Source: Hyphomicrobiales bacterium (GTDB taxonomy: Bacteria; Pseudomonadota; Alphaproteobacteria; Rhizobiales; Aestuariivirgaceae). Taken from it: a stretch of DNA of 6,159 nucleotides. The stretch lies in NCBI GenBank assembly GCA_025362535.1, contig JANYGE010000056.1, positions 1 to 6,159 on the forward strand, in the 5' to 3' direction. The notes under the pieces were generated by a model that was not told the origin of the DNA, ran no database searches, and saw only the letters and a list, made by a program, of their open reading frames with translations. The position numbers and the translations under genes were made by a program. Shown here one piece after another: positions 1 through 5,940 of this stretch (the stretch's first letter is position 1; each line of letters opens with the position of its first letter).

Positions 1-462
1 CATGTGGGGCATATGATTGTTGTGCCAGATGGGGAGCGTTGTGGCTGTGGCACGAGCGGCTGCTTTGAAGCCTATGGCGCAGGACCAGCTTTTGCGGTGC
101 GTGCGCGTAAGCAGGCTTTCGGGCATGCCACATCGGTTTTAGGGCGCAATGGCGAAGAGATCACCAGCCCCTCGGTTTTTGCCGCGGCCAAAGCTGGTGA
201 TGAATTGGCGCAAAGTCTGGTGGCGGAAGAAGCCAAGATTTTGGGTATGGGTTTTGCAAGTCTGCTTCATCTCTATAGTCCCGATATGTTGATCATGGGT
301 GGTGGTCTTTCGCATGAGTTTGACGTGTTGGCCCCCGGCATCATTACGCAAATCCAAAAGAGCGCCATGCCCGCCTTCAAAACTGTGCCGGTGGTTAAAG
401 CCAAGCTTGGTGGAAACTCAGGTCTGGTTGGTGTTGCAAGCTTGGTGTTTGAAGCGGTTTAA
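1..462 (+). CDS. ROK-family sugar kinase, C-terminal half (5' truncated by window)
   Basis: This is the last 153 codons of an open frame that enters from the left edge; the family is usually about 300 residues, so the N-terminal phosphate-binding motif and catalytic Asp are not visible. The ROK zinc site is clear: GH at fragment residues 3-4, then CGCGTSGCFE at 14-23, giving His4, Cys14, Cys16 and Cys21 as ligands and Glu23 as the likely sugar contact. A later IMGGGLS segment near residues 98-104 matches the second conserved glycine-rich stretch of the family. ROK proteins of this form phosphorylate hexoses or N-acetylhexosamines in the cytoplasm with ATP; the exact sugar cannot be told from this half. 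A ROK repressor would have an N-terminal HTH, which is out of view, so a regulator is not strictly excluded. The position before GH, commonly Glu in ROK kinases (ExGH), reads His here. The TAA stop at 460-462 overlaps the convergent ccmI stop. Confidence 0.9.
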   Translation, partial: HVGHMIVVPDGERCGCGTSGCFEAYGAGPAFAVRARKQAFGHATSVLGRNGEEITSPSVFAAAKAGDELAQSLVAEEAKILGMGFASLLHLYSPDMLIMGGGLSHEFDVLAPGIITQIQKSAMPAFKTVPVVKAKLGGNSGLVGVASLVFEAV

Positions 463-1574
463 AGCTCAACGCCAAGTTCTTTTGCCGCCGCTTTGATTTT
501 ATCTTGGCCTGCTGAATCATTGGCAAAGGCGGTCAGAGCCTTGGTCAAGGCGTCTTTGGCTTTGTCAGGTTGTTTCAAAACTTGATAAGACCGCATGAGG
601 TTGATCCAGCCTTCAAGATCATTGGGGTTTTCTGAAAGCCTCGTTGCAAGTCGCTCAACCATAGAGGCAATCAAAGCATTTTGATCCGCCTCGGGCAGAG
701 CTTGAATCTGGCTTTTTTGATCGGCACTGGGCGATGGCATAAAGAGCTTAGACACATCGCGGCCCGTAGCCTTGGCCAAATCCGCAATGCGCTGTTCCAC
801 ATTGGCGCGCCAACTGGCATCAGCTGGAGAATCGGCGAGCAATGCGATTAAGCGGTCCAGTGCGCCGGATTGATCGCCTGATTGCTCATGCGAAAGTGCA
901 TCGTAAAACCGAGCCCGTGGGTCTTTAGGATTACTGTTCAAAACCTCTGCAATAAGGGCTTGGGCTTTTGGTGTAACAGCGTCTTGCGCCTCCAGCACAA
1001 GCGCTTCGGCCCAAGCAGATTTATAATCACTGTTGGTCGGATCAACGCCTGAGGCTTTGCTATAGGCTTCCACGGCTTCTGAGTAGTGCTGCATGGTGAA
1101 TTGGGCCCAGCCCAGCATGCGCCAACCTTCGGCATCACCCGGATTGGCTTTCGCCCGCGCCACCAGCTTTGCAATCATCGCATTCACCTCGTCTGGCGAT
1201 GCGGCAGTGCTGGTTGTAGGCGTTAAATTAGGATGTCCGAGCATGCTATAAAGCCCAAGGCTACCAATAATAATCAGGCTTGCTGTGCTGATAAGAGTCA
1301 GCTGTCGGAATTTTGCTGGGAGCGGAGCTGCGACTGGTTGATTTTTTTGGGCCGCATTCAATCGGCGCTGAATTTCCAGTTTTGCTGTTGCAGCTTCGGG
1401 AGCATTGATGGTGCCTGCATTCATATCCCGGTCAATTTCCTTGAGCTGATCGTGATAGAAGGCCAAGGCGTTATGATTGATGCCGTCAGGATTTTCGGAC
1501 CGACGGATGAGCGGCATCGAAAGAGCCACAGTCACGGCGCTGCACAGCATGATGATCAAAAGCCACAGGATCAT
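459..1574 (-). CDS. ccmI: Cytochrome c maturation protein CcmI (CycH-type, TPR apocytochrome chaperone)
   Basis: A 371-residue inner-membrane protein with the usual CcmI layout. TM helix 1 is at about residues 1-22. It is followed by a cytoplasmic segment with the family-typical YHDQLKEIDRD (40-50) and LEIQRRL (66-72). TM helix 2 is at about 92-112, and a long periplasmic domain follows. TPR-like helices are visible at about 127-215 (for example EGWRMLGWAQF, 149-159) and 215-265, and a C-terminal TPR-like unit at 300-350 contains EGWINLMRSYQVL (321-333). In System I, CcmI binds the C-terminus of apocytochrome c and presents it to the CcmF/CcmH haem ligation complex. It is the last gene of the ccmFGHI operon and starts one base after the ccmH stop. 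A GGAAG ribosome site at 1584-1588 (minus strand) supports this ATG. Its TAA stop shares the TTAA at 459-462 with the convergent kinase gene, leaving no room for a terminator between them. Confidence 0.93.
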   Translation of the reverse strand: MILWLLIIMLCSAVTVALSMPLIRRSENPDGINHNALAFYHDQLKEIDRDMNAGTINAPEAATAKLEIQRRLNAAQKNQPVAAPLPAKFRQLTLISTASLIIIGSLGLYSMLGHPNLTPTTSTAASPDEVNAMIAKLVARAKANPGDAEGWRMLGWAQFTMQHYSEAVEAYSKASGVDPTNSDYKSAWAEALVLEAQDAVTPKAQALIAEVLNSNPKDPRARFYDALSHEQSGDQSGALDRLIALLADSPADASWRANVEQRIADLAKATGRDVSKLFMPSPSADQKSQIQALPEADQNALIASMVERLATRLSENPNDLEGWINLMRSYQVLKQPDKAKDALTKALTAFANDSAGQDKIKAAAKELGVEL

Positions 1575-1575
1575 T

Positions 1576-2004
1576 CTAATCGTCTTCCACTTCGGATAGA
1601 TCTTCGGGAACTTGTTGCTTACGCAAATAAAGAGCTACTAAGCCCAGAGAAAAAGCCAAGATTAAAAACGGTCCACCCCAGAGCAACAGGGTGTCGGATT
1701 GCAAGGGAGGTTGCAGCAGAACATAATCACCATAACGTGCCACAACATAATCGAAAATCTGGGCATCACTATCGCCTGCCGTCAGGCGCTCGCGCACAAT
1801 GATCCGCAGGTCTTTGGCCAGCGGGGCATTTGAATCATCAATGGATTGATTTTGGCACACAAGGCAGCGCAAATCTTTGGAAATAGTGCGGGCTCTGGCT
1901 TCCAAGACTTTATCTGCCAAAACCTCGTCAGGCAAAACCGCGAACGCGGCTGAACAACCGAGCCAAGCCATCAAAACAAATGCCGGGAAGCGGCGGTAAA
2001 TCAT
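1576..2004 (-). CDS. ccmH: Cytochrome c maturation thiol-oxidoreductase CcmH (CycL-type)
   Basis: A 142-residue protein matching the short CcmH/CycL form. An N-terminal signal or anchor occupies about residues 1-22 (possible cleavage after AAFA). The diagnostic motif LRCLVCQNQS lies at 45-54 with redox cysteines Cys47 and Cys50, followed by the conserved SNAPLAKDLR (58-67) and a three-helix periplasmic fold ending in RYGDYVLLQPP (90-100). One TM helix sits at about 105-127, then a short acidic tail. In System I, CcmH works with CcmG in the periplasm to reduce, or hold in mixed disulfide, the CXXCH cysteines of apocytochrome c before haem attachment by CcmF. The E. coli CcmH carries an extra CcmI-like TPR domain; here that part is the separate ccmI gene. 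The start codon overlaps the ccmG stop (ATGA, 2001-2004), indicating translational coupling. Confidence 0.95.
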   Translation of the reverse strand: MIYRRFPAFVLMAWLGCSAAFAVLPDEVLADKVLEARARTISKDLRCLVCQNQSIDDSNAPLAKDLRIIVRERLTAGDSDAQIFDYVVARYGDYVLLQPPLQSDTLLLWGGPFLILAFSLGLVALYLRKQQVPEDLSEVEDD

Positions 2005-2537
2005 GGTGCGGCCACCGCAGATTTCAGCAGCGGCTCTACGTCGGCATTCCAGATCTCTTCGGTTAAAGGTCCAGTGATGCGCAAGCGCACAATGCCCTTG
2101 GTATCGATGACGAAGGTTTCAGGCGCGCCCGTTACGCCGAGGTTGATGATGGCATGGCTTGTGTCATCAAAACCTATTTGCGCGAAGGGATTGCCATAGT
2201 TTTCTAAATATTTTTTGGCATTGTCGCGCGTGTCTTTCCAGTCCAGTCCGAGCAAGGTGAAACGCTTGTCAGAAGCAAGACGCATCAGAAATGGGTGCTC
2301 ATAGCGGCAACTGGGGCACCATGATCCAAACACATTGATCAGCACCAGCTTTTCACCAATGAATGCCGTGCTTTCAAAACGCGGCTGATCTTCCTGAAGA
2401 GCAGGCAAACTGATTTGCGGCATGGGCTGATTGATCAGCATGGAGGGGATGGCTTTCGGGTCCCGATCAAGGCCAAGGGCCAGTGCTGCAGCGATTGCGA
2501 GAAACACCAAGAACGGCAGGGCGCGTGATAGGGTCAT
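2001..2537 (-). CDS. ccmG: Thiol:disulfide interchange protein CcmG/DsbE
   Basis: A 178-residue membrane-anchored thioredoxin-like protein of normal family length. One N-terminal TM anchor at about residues 5-23 puts the rest in the periplasm. The thioredoxin fold shows the WCPSC active site (Trp73, Cys74, Cys77) in the context VFGSWCPSCRYEHP (69-82). It also has the CcmG-typical LGLDWKDTRDNA (96-107) and the GVTGAPETF loop (134-142) with the expected cis-proline at Pro139. It supplies reductant, received from CcmD/DsbD-type membrane thiol carriers in general, to keep apocytochrome c thiols reduced together with CcmH. It overlaps ccmF upstream (ATGA at 2534-2537) and ccmH downstream (ATGA at 2001-2004), so it is the tightly coupled middle gene of the operon. 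Nothing in the protein looks degenerate. Confidence 0.95.
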   Translation of the reverse strand: MTLSRALPFLVFLAIAAALALGLDRDPKAIPSMLINQPMPQISLPALQEDQPRFESTAFIGEKLVLINVFGSWCPSCRYEHPFLMRLASDKRFTLLGLDWKDTRDNAKKYLENYGNPFAQIGFDDTSHAIINLGVTGAPETFVIDTKGIVRLRITGPLTEEIWNADVEPLLKSAVAAP

Positions 2538-4501
2538 GCTAGGGCTTCTTTGTTTGGCGTGGCAATGCCAATGCGGAAACGACGATCCGTTAGCGAGATA
2601 AATCCACCCAGTGCCATGGTGAGGCCGCCAATCCAGAGCCAGGGTGCCAGTGGGTGATAATAGATCCGCACGGTCCAGCCGCCAGTGCTATCGGCGTCGC
2701 CTAATGCAATATAGATATTTGAAATGAGATTGGTGTGAATTGCCGTTTGGTTGGTTTGTGATTGTTGCAGGGGATAATAACGCCGCTCGGCACTCATGAT
2801 GGCAAAAACAGTGCTGTCTTCTGAAATTTCAAATGTGCCACGTTCGGCTTGATAATTTGGTCCGGGTACTTGCTCGATCTTTGCGAGCTTCACACCATAG
2901 CTTGAGATCGTCGTTGTCTCACCAACTTTCATCGCTAGAATATTTTCTTTTTCCCATGTGGTTACTGTGGTGATAGCGGCGACGACGAGCCCCATGCCCA
3001 GATGGCCCAAGCATAATCCAAAATAGGCCCGCGGTGTGGTTTTGAGCAGTGCCAGTGATTGGGCAAAGGGAATACTGCCCAGTTTTACGCGTTTCACCAA
3101 AGCCCAGATGGAGCCCACGATCACCCATGCTGCCAGGGCCACGCCAAAAGCTGTGAACAGATATTTTCCCATGGTGATGAGAAGCACAGCACCGCCGCCA
3201 AGGGCAGCGAAAACCAAGGGTATGTTTAGTTTGCGCAAGGCTTCACCTAGGTCATCGCGCTTCCATTTTAAAAATGGCCCCAGCACCATGGTGATGAGCA
3301 GGGGAATAAACAGCGGAATGAAGGTGCGGTTATAATAGGGCGGCCCGATGGAGATTTTGTCTTTGCCGATCAGATCAATCAGCAGCGGATAAAATGTGCC
3401 GATGAACACCGTGGCGGTTGCCACGATCAACAAGGCATTATTCAAAAGCAAACTGCTTTCGCGACTGATCGAGGCAAAGGGTGCGCCTTTTTTGACGGTG
3501 GGAATGCGTAAGGCATAAAGCAACAAAGCGCCGCCAGTGGCGATCGATAAGATCATCAGAATGAAGGTGCCGCGTGCCGGATCAACGGCGAAGGAGTGCA
3601 CACTGGTGAGCACGCCAGAGCGCACCACAAAGGTACCGATCAGGCTCAGTGAAAATGTGAGGATAGAAAGCAGTATCGTCCATGAGACCAGCGCGTGGCG
3701 GCGTTCCACAACCAAGGCGGAATGCAGCAGGGCAGTGCCTGCAAGCCATGGCATGAGCGACACATTTTCAACGGGGTCCCAAAACCACCAGCCGCCCCAG
3801 CCTAAGATATAATAAGCCCAGAAGCTGCCAAGCGTGATGCCGAGAGTGAGAAAGCACCAGGCAATCAACACCCAAGGTCTCACCCATCTGGCCCAAGCGG
3901 CATCGACTTTGCCTTCAATCAGGGCCGCTACGGCAAAGGCAAAGGCAACTGAGAAGCCGACATAGCCCATATAAAGACAAGGCGGATGGATGGCCAAGCC
4001 AGGGTCTTGCAGCAAAGGGTTCATGCCGCTGCCATCCAAGGGTGGATTGGCCAAGCGTTCGAACGGGTTTGAGGTGAAGACGAGGAATGCGAGGAAGGCC
4101 GTGGCAATCATGCCTTGCACAGCGAGAACCCGGGCCTTCAAGGGTGCGGGTAAGTTTTTGCCGAAGATTGAAATTGCAGCCGCGAAAATCACGAGAATCA
4201 AAACCCATAGCAGCATTGAGCCTTCATGATTGGCCCAGACGCCGGTGATTTTATAAATGAGGGGTTTGGCAAGTTGCGAATTTTCGGCAACGAGCTTCAC
4301 CGAGAAATCAGAAACTACAAAACTATAAGCCAAGCTGACAAAGGAGAACCCAACCAAGAGAAATGATGCAACTCCGGCAACGCTGGCCAATTGCATGAGG
4401 CCCCGGTCTTGCCGCTCTGCGCCATAAAGCGGCAGGCTTGCTTGAATGAGGCTGGTCATCAATGCGAGTAACAAAGCAAAATGGCCGAGTTCGGCGATCA
4501 T
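2534..4501 (-). CDS. ccmF: Cytochrome c haem lyase subunit CcmF
   Basis: A full-length 655-residue polytopic inner-membrane protein, the catalytic haem ligation subunit of System I. The haem-handling WWD signature is intact: WGGWWFWDPVENVSL at residues 235-249. The candidate haem-ligand histidines are present: His172 (in AIHPP) and His302 (in VHSF) as the periplasmic pair, and His260 and His500 (in GHLG) as the membrane pair. These fall close to positions 173, 303, 261 and 491 of E. coli CcmF as I recall them. Many hydrophobic segments run from residue 5 to 510. A soluble periplasmic domain (about 515-615) precedes the last TM helix (about 618-636). The start at 4501 has an AGGAA ribosome site at 4511-4515 (minus strand), about ten bases away. 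It is the first gene of the ccmFGHI unit; the haem chaperone gene ccmE, often found just upstream, is absent here, replaced by a 128-base gap and an RNA methyltransferase gene. Confidence 0.97.
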   Translation of the reverse strand: MIAELGHFALLLALMTSLIQASLPLYGAERQDRGLMQLASVAGVASFLLVGFSFVSLAYSFVVSDFSVKLVAENSQLAKPLIYKITGVWANHEGSMLLWVLILVIFAAAISIFGKNLPAPLKARVLAVQGMIATAFLAFLVFTSNPFERLANPPLDGSGMNPLLQDPGLAIHPPCLYMGYVGFSVAFAFAVAALIEGKVDAAWARWVRPWVLIAWCFLTLGITLGSFWAYYILGWGGWWFWDPVENVSLMPWLAGTALLHSALVVERRHALVSWTILLSILTFSLSLIGTFVVRSGVLTSVHSFAVDPARGTFILMILSIATGGALLLYALRIPTVKKGAPFASISRESSLLLNNALLIVATATVFIGTFYPLLIDLIGKDKISIGPPYYNRTFIPLFIPLLITMVLGPFLKWKRDDLGEALRKLNIPLVFAALGGGAVLLITMGKYLFTAFGVALAAWVIVGSIWALVKRVKLGSIPFAQSLALLKTTPRAYFGLCLGHLGMGLVVAAITTVTTWEKENILAMKVGETTTISSYGVKLAKIEQVPGPNYQAERGTFEISEDSTVFAIMSAERRYYPLQQSQTNQTAIHTNLISNIYIALGDADSTGGWTVRIYYHPLAPWLWIGGLTMALGGFISLTDRRFRIGIATPNKEALA

Positions 4502-4556
4502 AGAGTGATGTTCCTAGAGAGTTTTAGAAAAAGTTAAACTGTGGCGGCATCTTCTA

Positions 4557-4576
4557 CTCTCTCCCCCTTGTGGGAG
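4557..4576. repeat. Short palindromic intergenic element CTCCC-loop-GGGAG
   Basis: CTCCC at 4561-4565 pairs with GGGAG at 4572-4576 around a 6-base loop, preceded by a CT-rich run from 4557. The core resembles the CTCTCCCCCTTGTGGGAGAG palindromes I associate with dispersed intergenic repeats in alphaproteobacteria; that family link is from memory and was not searched. No T-run follows on either strand, so it does not look like an intrinsic terminator. It would lie in the leader or spacer RNA ahead of ccmF. Confidence 0.45.
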
Positions 4577-4590
4577 CTATTGTATAAAAC

Positions 4591-4629
4591 GTCACCCTGA
4601 GATGCGGTAATGTGCCTCGAAGCATCGGC
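4591..4629. repeat. Degenerate dispersed intergenic repeat (CACCCTGAG ... CCTCGAAG type)
   Basis: The stretch carries GTCACCCTGAGATGC (4591-4605) and GTGCCTCGAAGCATC (4612-4626). These are imperfect inverted halves (CTGAG..GC against GCCTCGAAG) around a few central bases. This pattern matches the CACCCTGAGGTGC / GCCTCGAAGGATG extragenic palindromes that I recall as common in alphaproteobacterial genomes. It ends directly against the stop codon of the RNA methyltransferase gene (4630-4632). The assignment rests on recognition and not on a search; a real check needs the rest of the genome. Confidence 0.45.
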
Positions 4630-5745
4630 CTATTTTAACGGCTCCGTCTTGAACAAATAGACATTCAACCCGCCATGAGACATGGGTTTCCCGGGTTTGG
4701 CAAAAGGCAATCCGGTGGCTTTGGCCAGAGATGAATCTGTGGTGATCACACCCACACGCCAGCCTTTAAAGCGGGTGGTCAGGGTTTTGCCGAGGGCAGC
4801 ATAAAGCGCAAAGAGCGGTTTTTTATCGCCAATTCTGGTGCCATAGGGCGGGTTGACGATCACCAATCCGGCGGCACCCGGTGGCGGCATGAGATCGCTC
4901 ACCGCATGGTTTTGAAACACCGTTAAATCTGTAACACCTGCGCGCTCGGCATTGGCTTTGGACATTTTAATGGCACCGGCATCACGGTCACTGCCGAAGA
5001 ATTTTAAGTCAGTCTTAATAGCTGGCGCTGCGGCACAGATTCTTTCCCAAGCTGCCGCATCAAAATTCTTAAGCCGCTCGAAAGCAAATTTGCGGGTGCG
5101 CCCTGGGTTTAAGTGTGCCGCAATTTCAGCGGCCTCAATTACAAACGTTCCGGAACCACACATCGGATCAACTACGGTCTCTTTTCCGTCATAGCCACAG
5201 TGACGTAAAAACAGCGAGGCCATGGTTTCACGCATGGGGGCTTTTCCGATGGCTTCCTTGTGGCCGCGCTTGTGTAAAGATTCTCCTGATGTATCGATGC
5301 TGAGTGTACAAAGATTATCTTCGAAGCGGGCTTTGATGCTCAGTTCTGCCTCTGCCGAAATGGGAGCACCAAATTCTTCGCGGATCGCTGTTTCGATGCG
5401 CTGGCTTGCCGCACCAGCATGATAGATGCGCGATTTTTTGCAGGTCACTTCGACATTGATGGGCACATCCTTGCGCAAAAAATCACCCCATGGAAATCTG
5501 CGAGCGAGCTTGTCAAGCTGGGCCAAATGGCCCGCATGAAACGCGCCAATGCGGGCGAGCACACGGGTGGTGCCACGGATTTCAAGATTGGCACGCCAAA
5601 CCTCGGGCCAGCCACCACGAATGCTAACACCACCCATCACTTGCTTAGGGTCACTGAATTTTTTGGATTTCACTTCATCAAGCAAAACGGCTTCAAGACC
5701 CGGAGGGGAGACAAGATAAATTTCAAAATCGTTGCTATTCGTCAT
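4630..5745 (-). CDS. THUMP-domain class I SAM-dependent RNA methyltransferase (RlmL N-terminal-like)
   Basis: A 371-residue cytoplasmic protein. The N-terminal part (about residues 8-155) is a ferredoxin-like plus THUMP RNA-binding module, with typical LVSPPGLEAVLLDEV (11-25) and a late TSGESLHKRGHK (152-163). The C-terminal Rossmann methyltransferase has SAM motif I DPMCGSGTF (193-201), an acidic loop GSDRD (251-255), and the catalytic NPPYGTRIG (298-306), the (N/D)PPY signature of exocyclic amino N-methylation. By homology it should methylate a guanine N2 in rRNA, as the N-terminal half of E. coli RlmL does for 23S G2445; the RlmK half present in the E. coli fusion is missing, which is normal outside gammaproteobacteria. 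It is often misannotated as an adenine-specific DNA methylase. The ATG at 5745 has an AAGGGT ribosome site just upstream (about 5751-5756). It is divergent from the integrase, and its stop lies 128 bases before ccmF on the same strand. The target base is inferred, so no symbol is given. Confidence 0.88.
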   Translation of the reverse strand: MTNSNDFEIYLVSPPGLEAVLLDEVKSKKFSDPKQVMGGVSIRGGWPEVWRANLEIRGTTRVLARIGAFHAGHLAQLDKLARRFPWGDFLRKDVPINVEVTCKKSRIYHAGAASQRIETAIREEFGAPISAEAELSIKARFEDNLCTLSIDTSGESLHKRGHKEAIGKAPMRETMASLFLRHCGYDGKETVVDPMCGSGTFVIEAAEIAAHLNPGRTRKFAFERLKNFDAAAWERICAAAPAIKTDLKFFGSDRDAGAIKMSKANAERAGVTDLTVFQNHAVSDLMPPPGAAGLVIVNPPYGTRIGDKKPLFALYAALGKTLTTRFKGWRVGVITTDSSLAKATGLPFAKPGKPMSHGGLNVYLFKTEPLK

Positions 5746-5765
5746 TGCGCACCCTTGAAAAAATG

Positions 5766-5782
5766 GCGGAAGAAGAGTCCGC
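5766..5782 (-). other. Small hairpin in the leader of the RNA methyltransferase gene
   Basis: GCGGA (5766-5770) and TCCGC (5778-5782) can form a perfect 5-bp stem with a 7-base loop. It lies between the candidate promoter (5794-5820) and the ribosome site of the methyltransferase, so it would be in its 5' leader. No T-run follows on the minus strand long enough to call a terminator with confidence, although a run of six T (5757-5763 region read on the minus strand) comes a few bases later. Its function is unknown and it may be chance. Confidence 0.3.
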
Positions 5783-5793
5783 TACACTTGTGT

Positions 5794-5820
5794 ATTCTAC
5801 TATGCGTTCTTGTTCGTCAA
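5794..5820 (-). promoter_or_regulatory. Candidate sigma-70-type promoter for the RNA methyltransferase gene
   Basis: Read on the minus strand, TTGACG (5820-5815) is a 5/6 match to the -35 box and TAGAAT (5799-5794) a 5/6 match to the -10 box. The spacing is 15 bases, shorter than the optimal 17. It would give a leader of roughly 40 bases before the ATG at 5745. This is a by-eye match only. Confidence 0.4.
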
Positions 5821-5879
5821 TGTTTAAATAAACCCTTATTTTAAATGATTTTATTCGATTTCATGATTTCCAATGTTTG

Positions 5880-5908
5880 TTGACGTTCGCTGCAAGTCAC
5901 GTTATCGT
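5880..5908 (+). promoter_or_regulatory. Candidate sigma-70-type promoter for the integrase gene
   Basis: TTGACG (5880-5885) is a 5/6 match to the -35 box. TATCGT (5903-5908) is a 4/6 match to the -10 box at the ideal 17-base spacing. Transcription would begin near 5915, inside the tandem TGTGGGGCAG repeats, and about 25 bases before the integrase ATG. The overlap would allow the integrase or another repeat-binding protein to repress this promoter; that regulatory idea is inference. Confidence 0.4.
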
Positions 5909-5929
5909 GTGGGGCAGATTGTGGGGCAG
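5908..5929 (+). repeat. Tandem 10-base direct repeat TGTGGGGCAG, candidate integrase arm sites
   Basis: TGTGGGGCAG occurs exactly at 5908-5917 and again at 5920-5929, a 12-base period with AT between. The pair lies immediately upstream of the integrase start (5941), and the second copy runs into the gene's CAGGA ribosome site (5927-5931). Integrases with an N-terminal arm-binding domain commonly recognise short direct repeats flanking their attachment core, so these are plausible arm-type sites or an autoregulatory operator. The repeat is seen directly; the role is inferred. Confidence 0.5.
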
Positions 5930-5940
5930 GATTTAAAGTG

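Noticed and set aside
1233..1802. 189-codon open frame on the plus strand
   Set aside because: It lies antisense across ccmI and ccmH, both of which have strong family motifs; its translation has no recognisable domain and no clear ribosome site.
4561..4576. Rho-independent terminator between the methyltransferase gene and ccmF
   Set aside because: The stem is only 5 bp and is not followed by a T-run on either strand.
4579..4590. Promoter for ccmF with a TACAAT-like -10 box on the minus strand
   Set aside because: No acceptable -35 box lies at 15-19 bases, so a promoter in the gap is possible but cannot be supported.
5419..5844. 141-codon open frame on the plus strand over the methyltransferase start
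   Set aside because: Mostly antisense to the THUMP domain region of a clear gene; no domain or ribosome site seen.
5746..5940. Possible tRNA or tmRNA 3' end as integrase target
   Set aside because: No T-loop (GTTCRANNC) with acceptor pairing was found on either strand; the GCGGA/TCCGC hairpin has a 7-base loop but no U before the would-be anticodon and no other tRNA arms.
5884..5940. N-terminal extension of the integrase
   Set aside because: The frame is open back to a TGA at 5881-5883, but the only near-cognate starts are weak, and the extension would translate the direct repeats; ATG 5941 with its AGGA site fits the family start.
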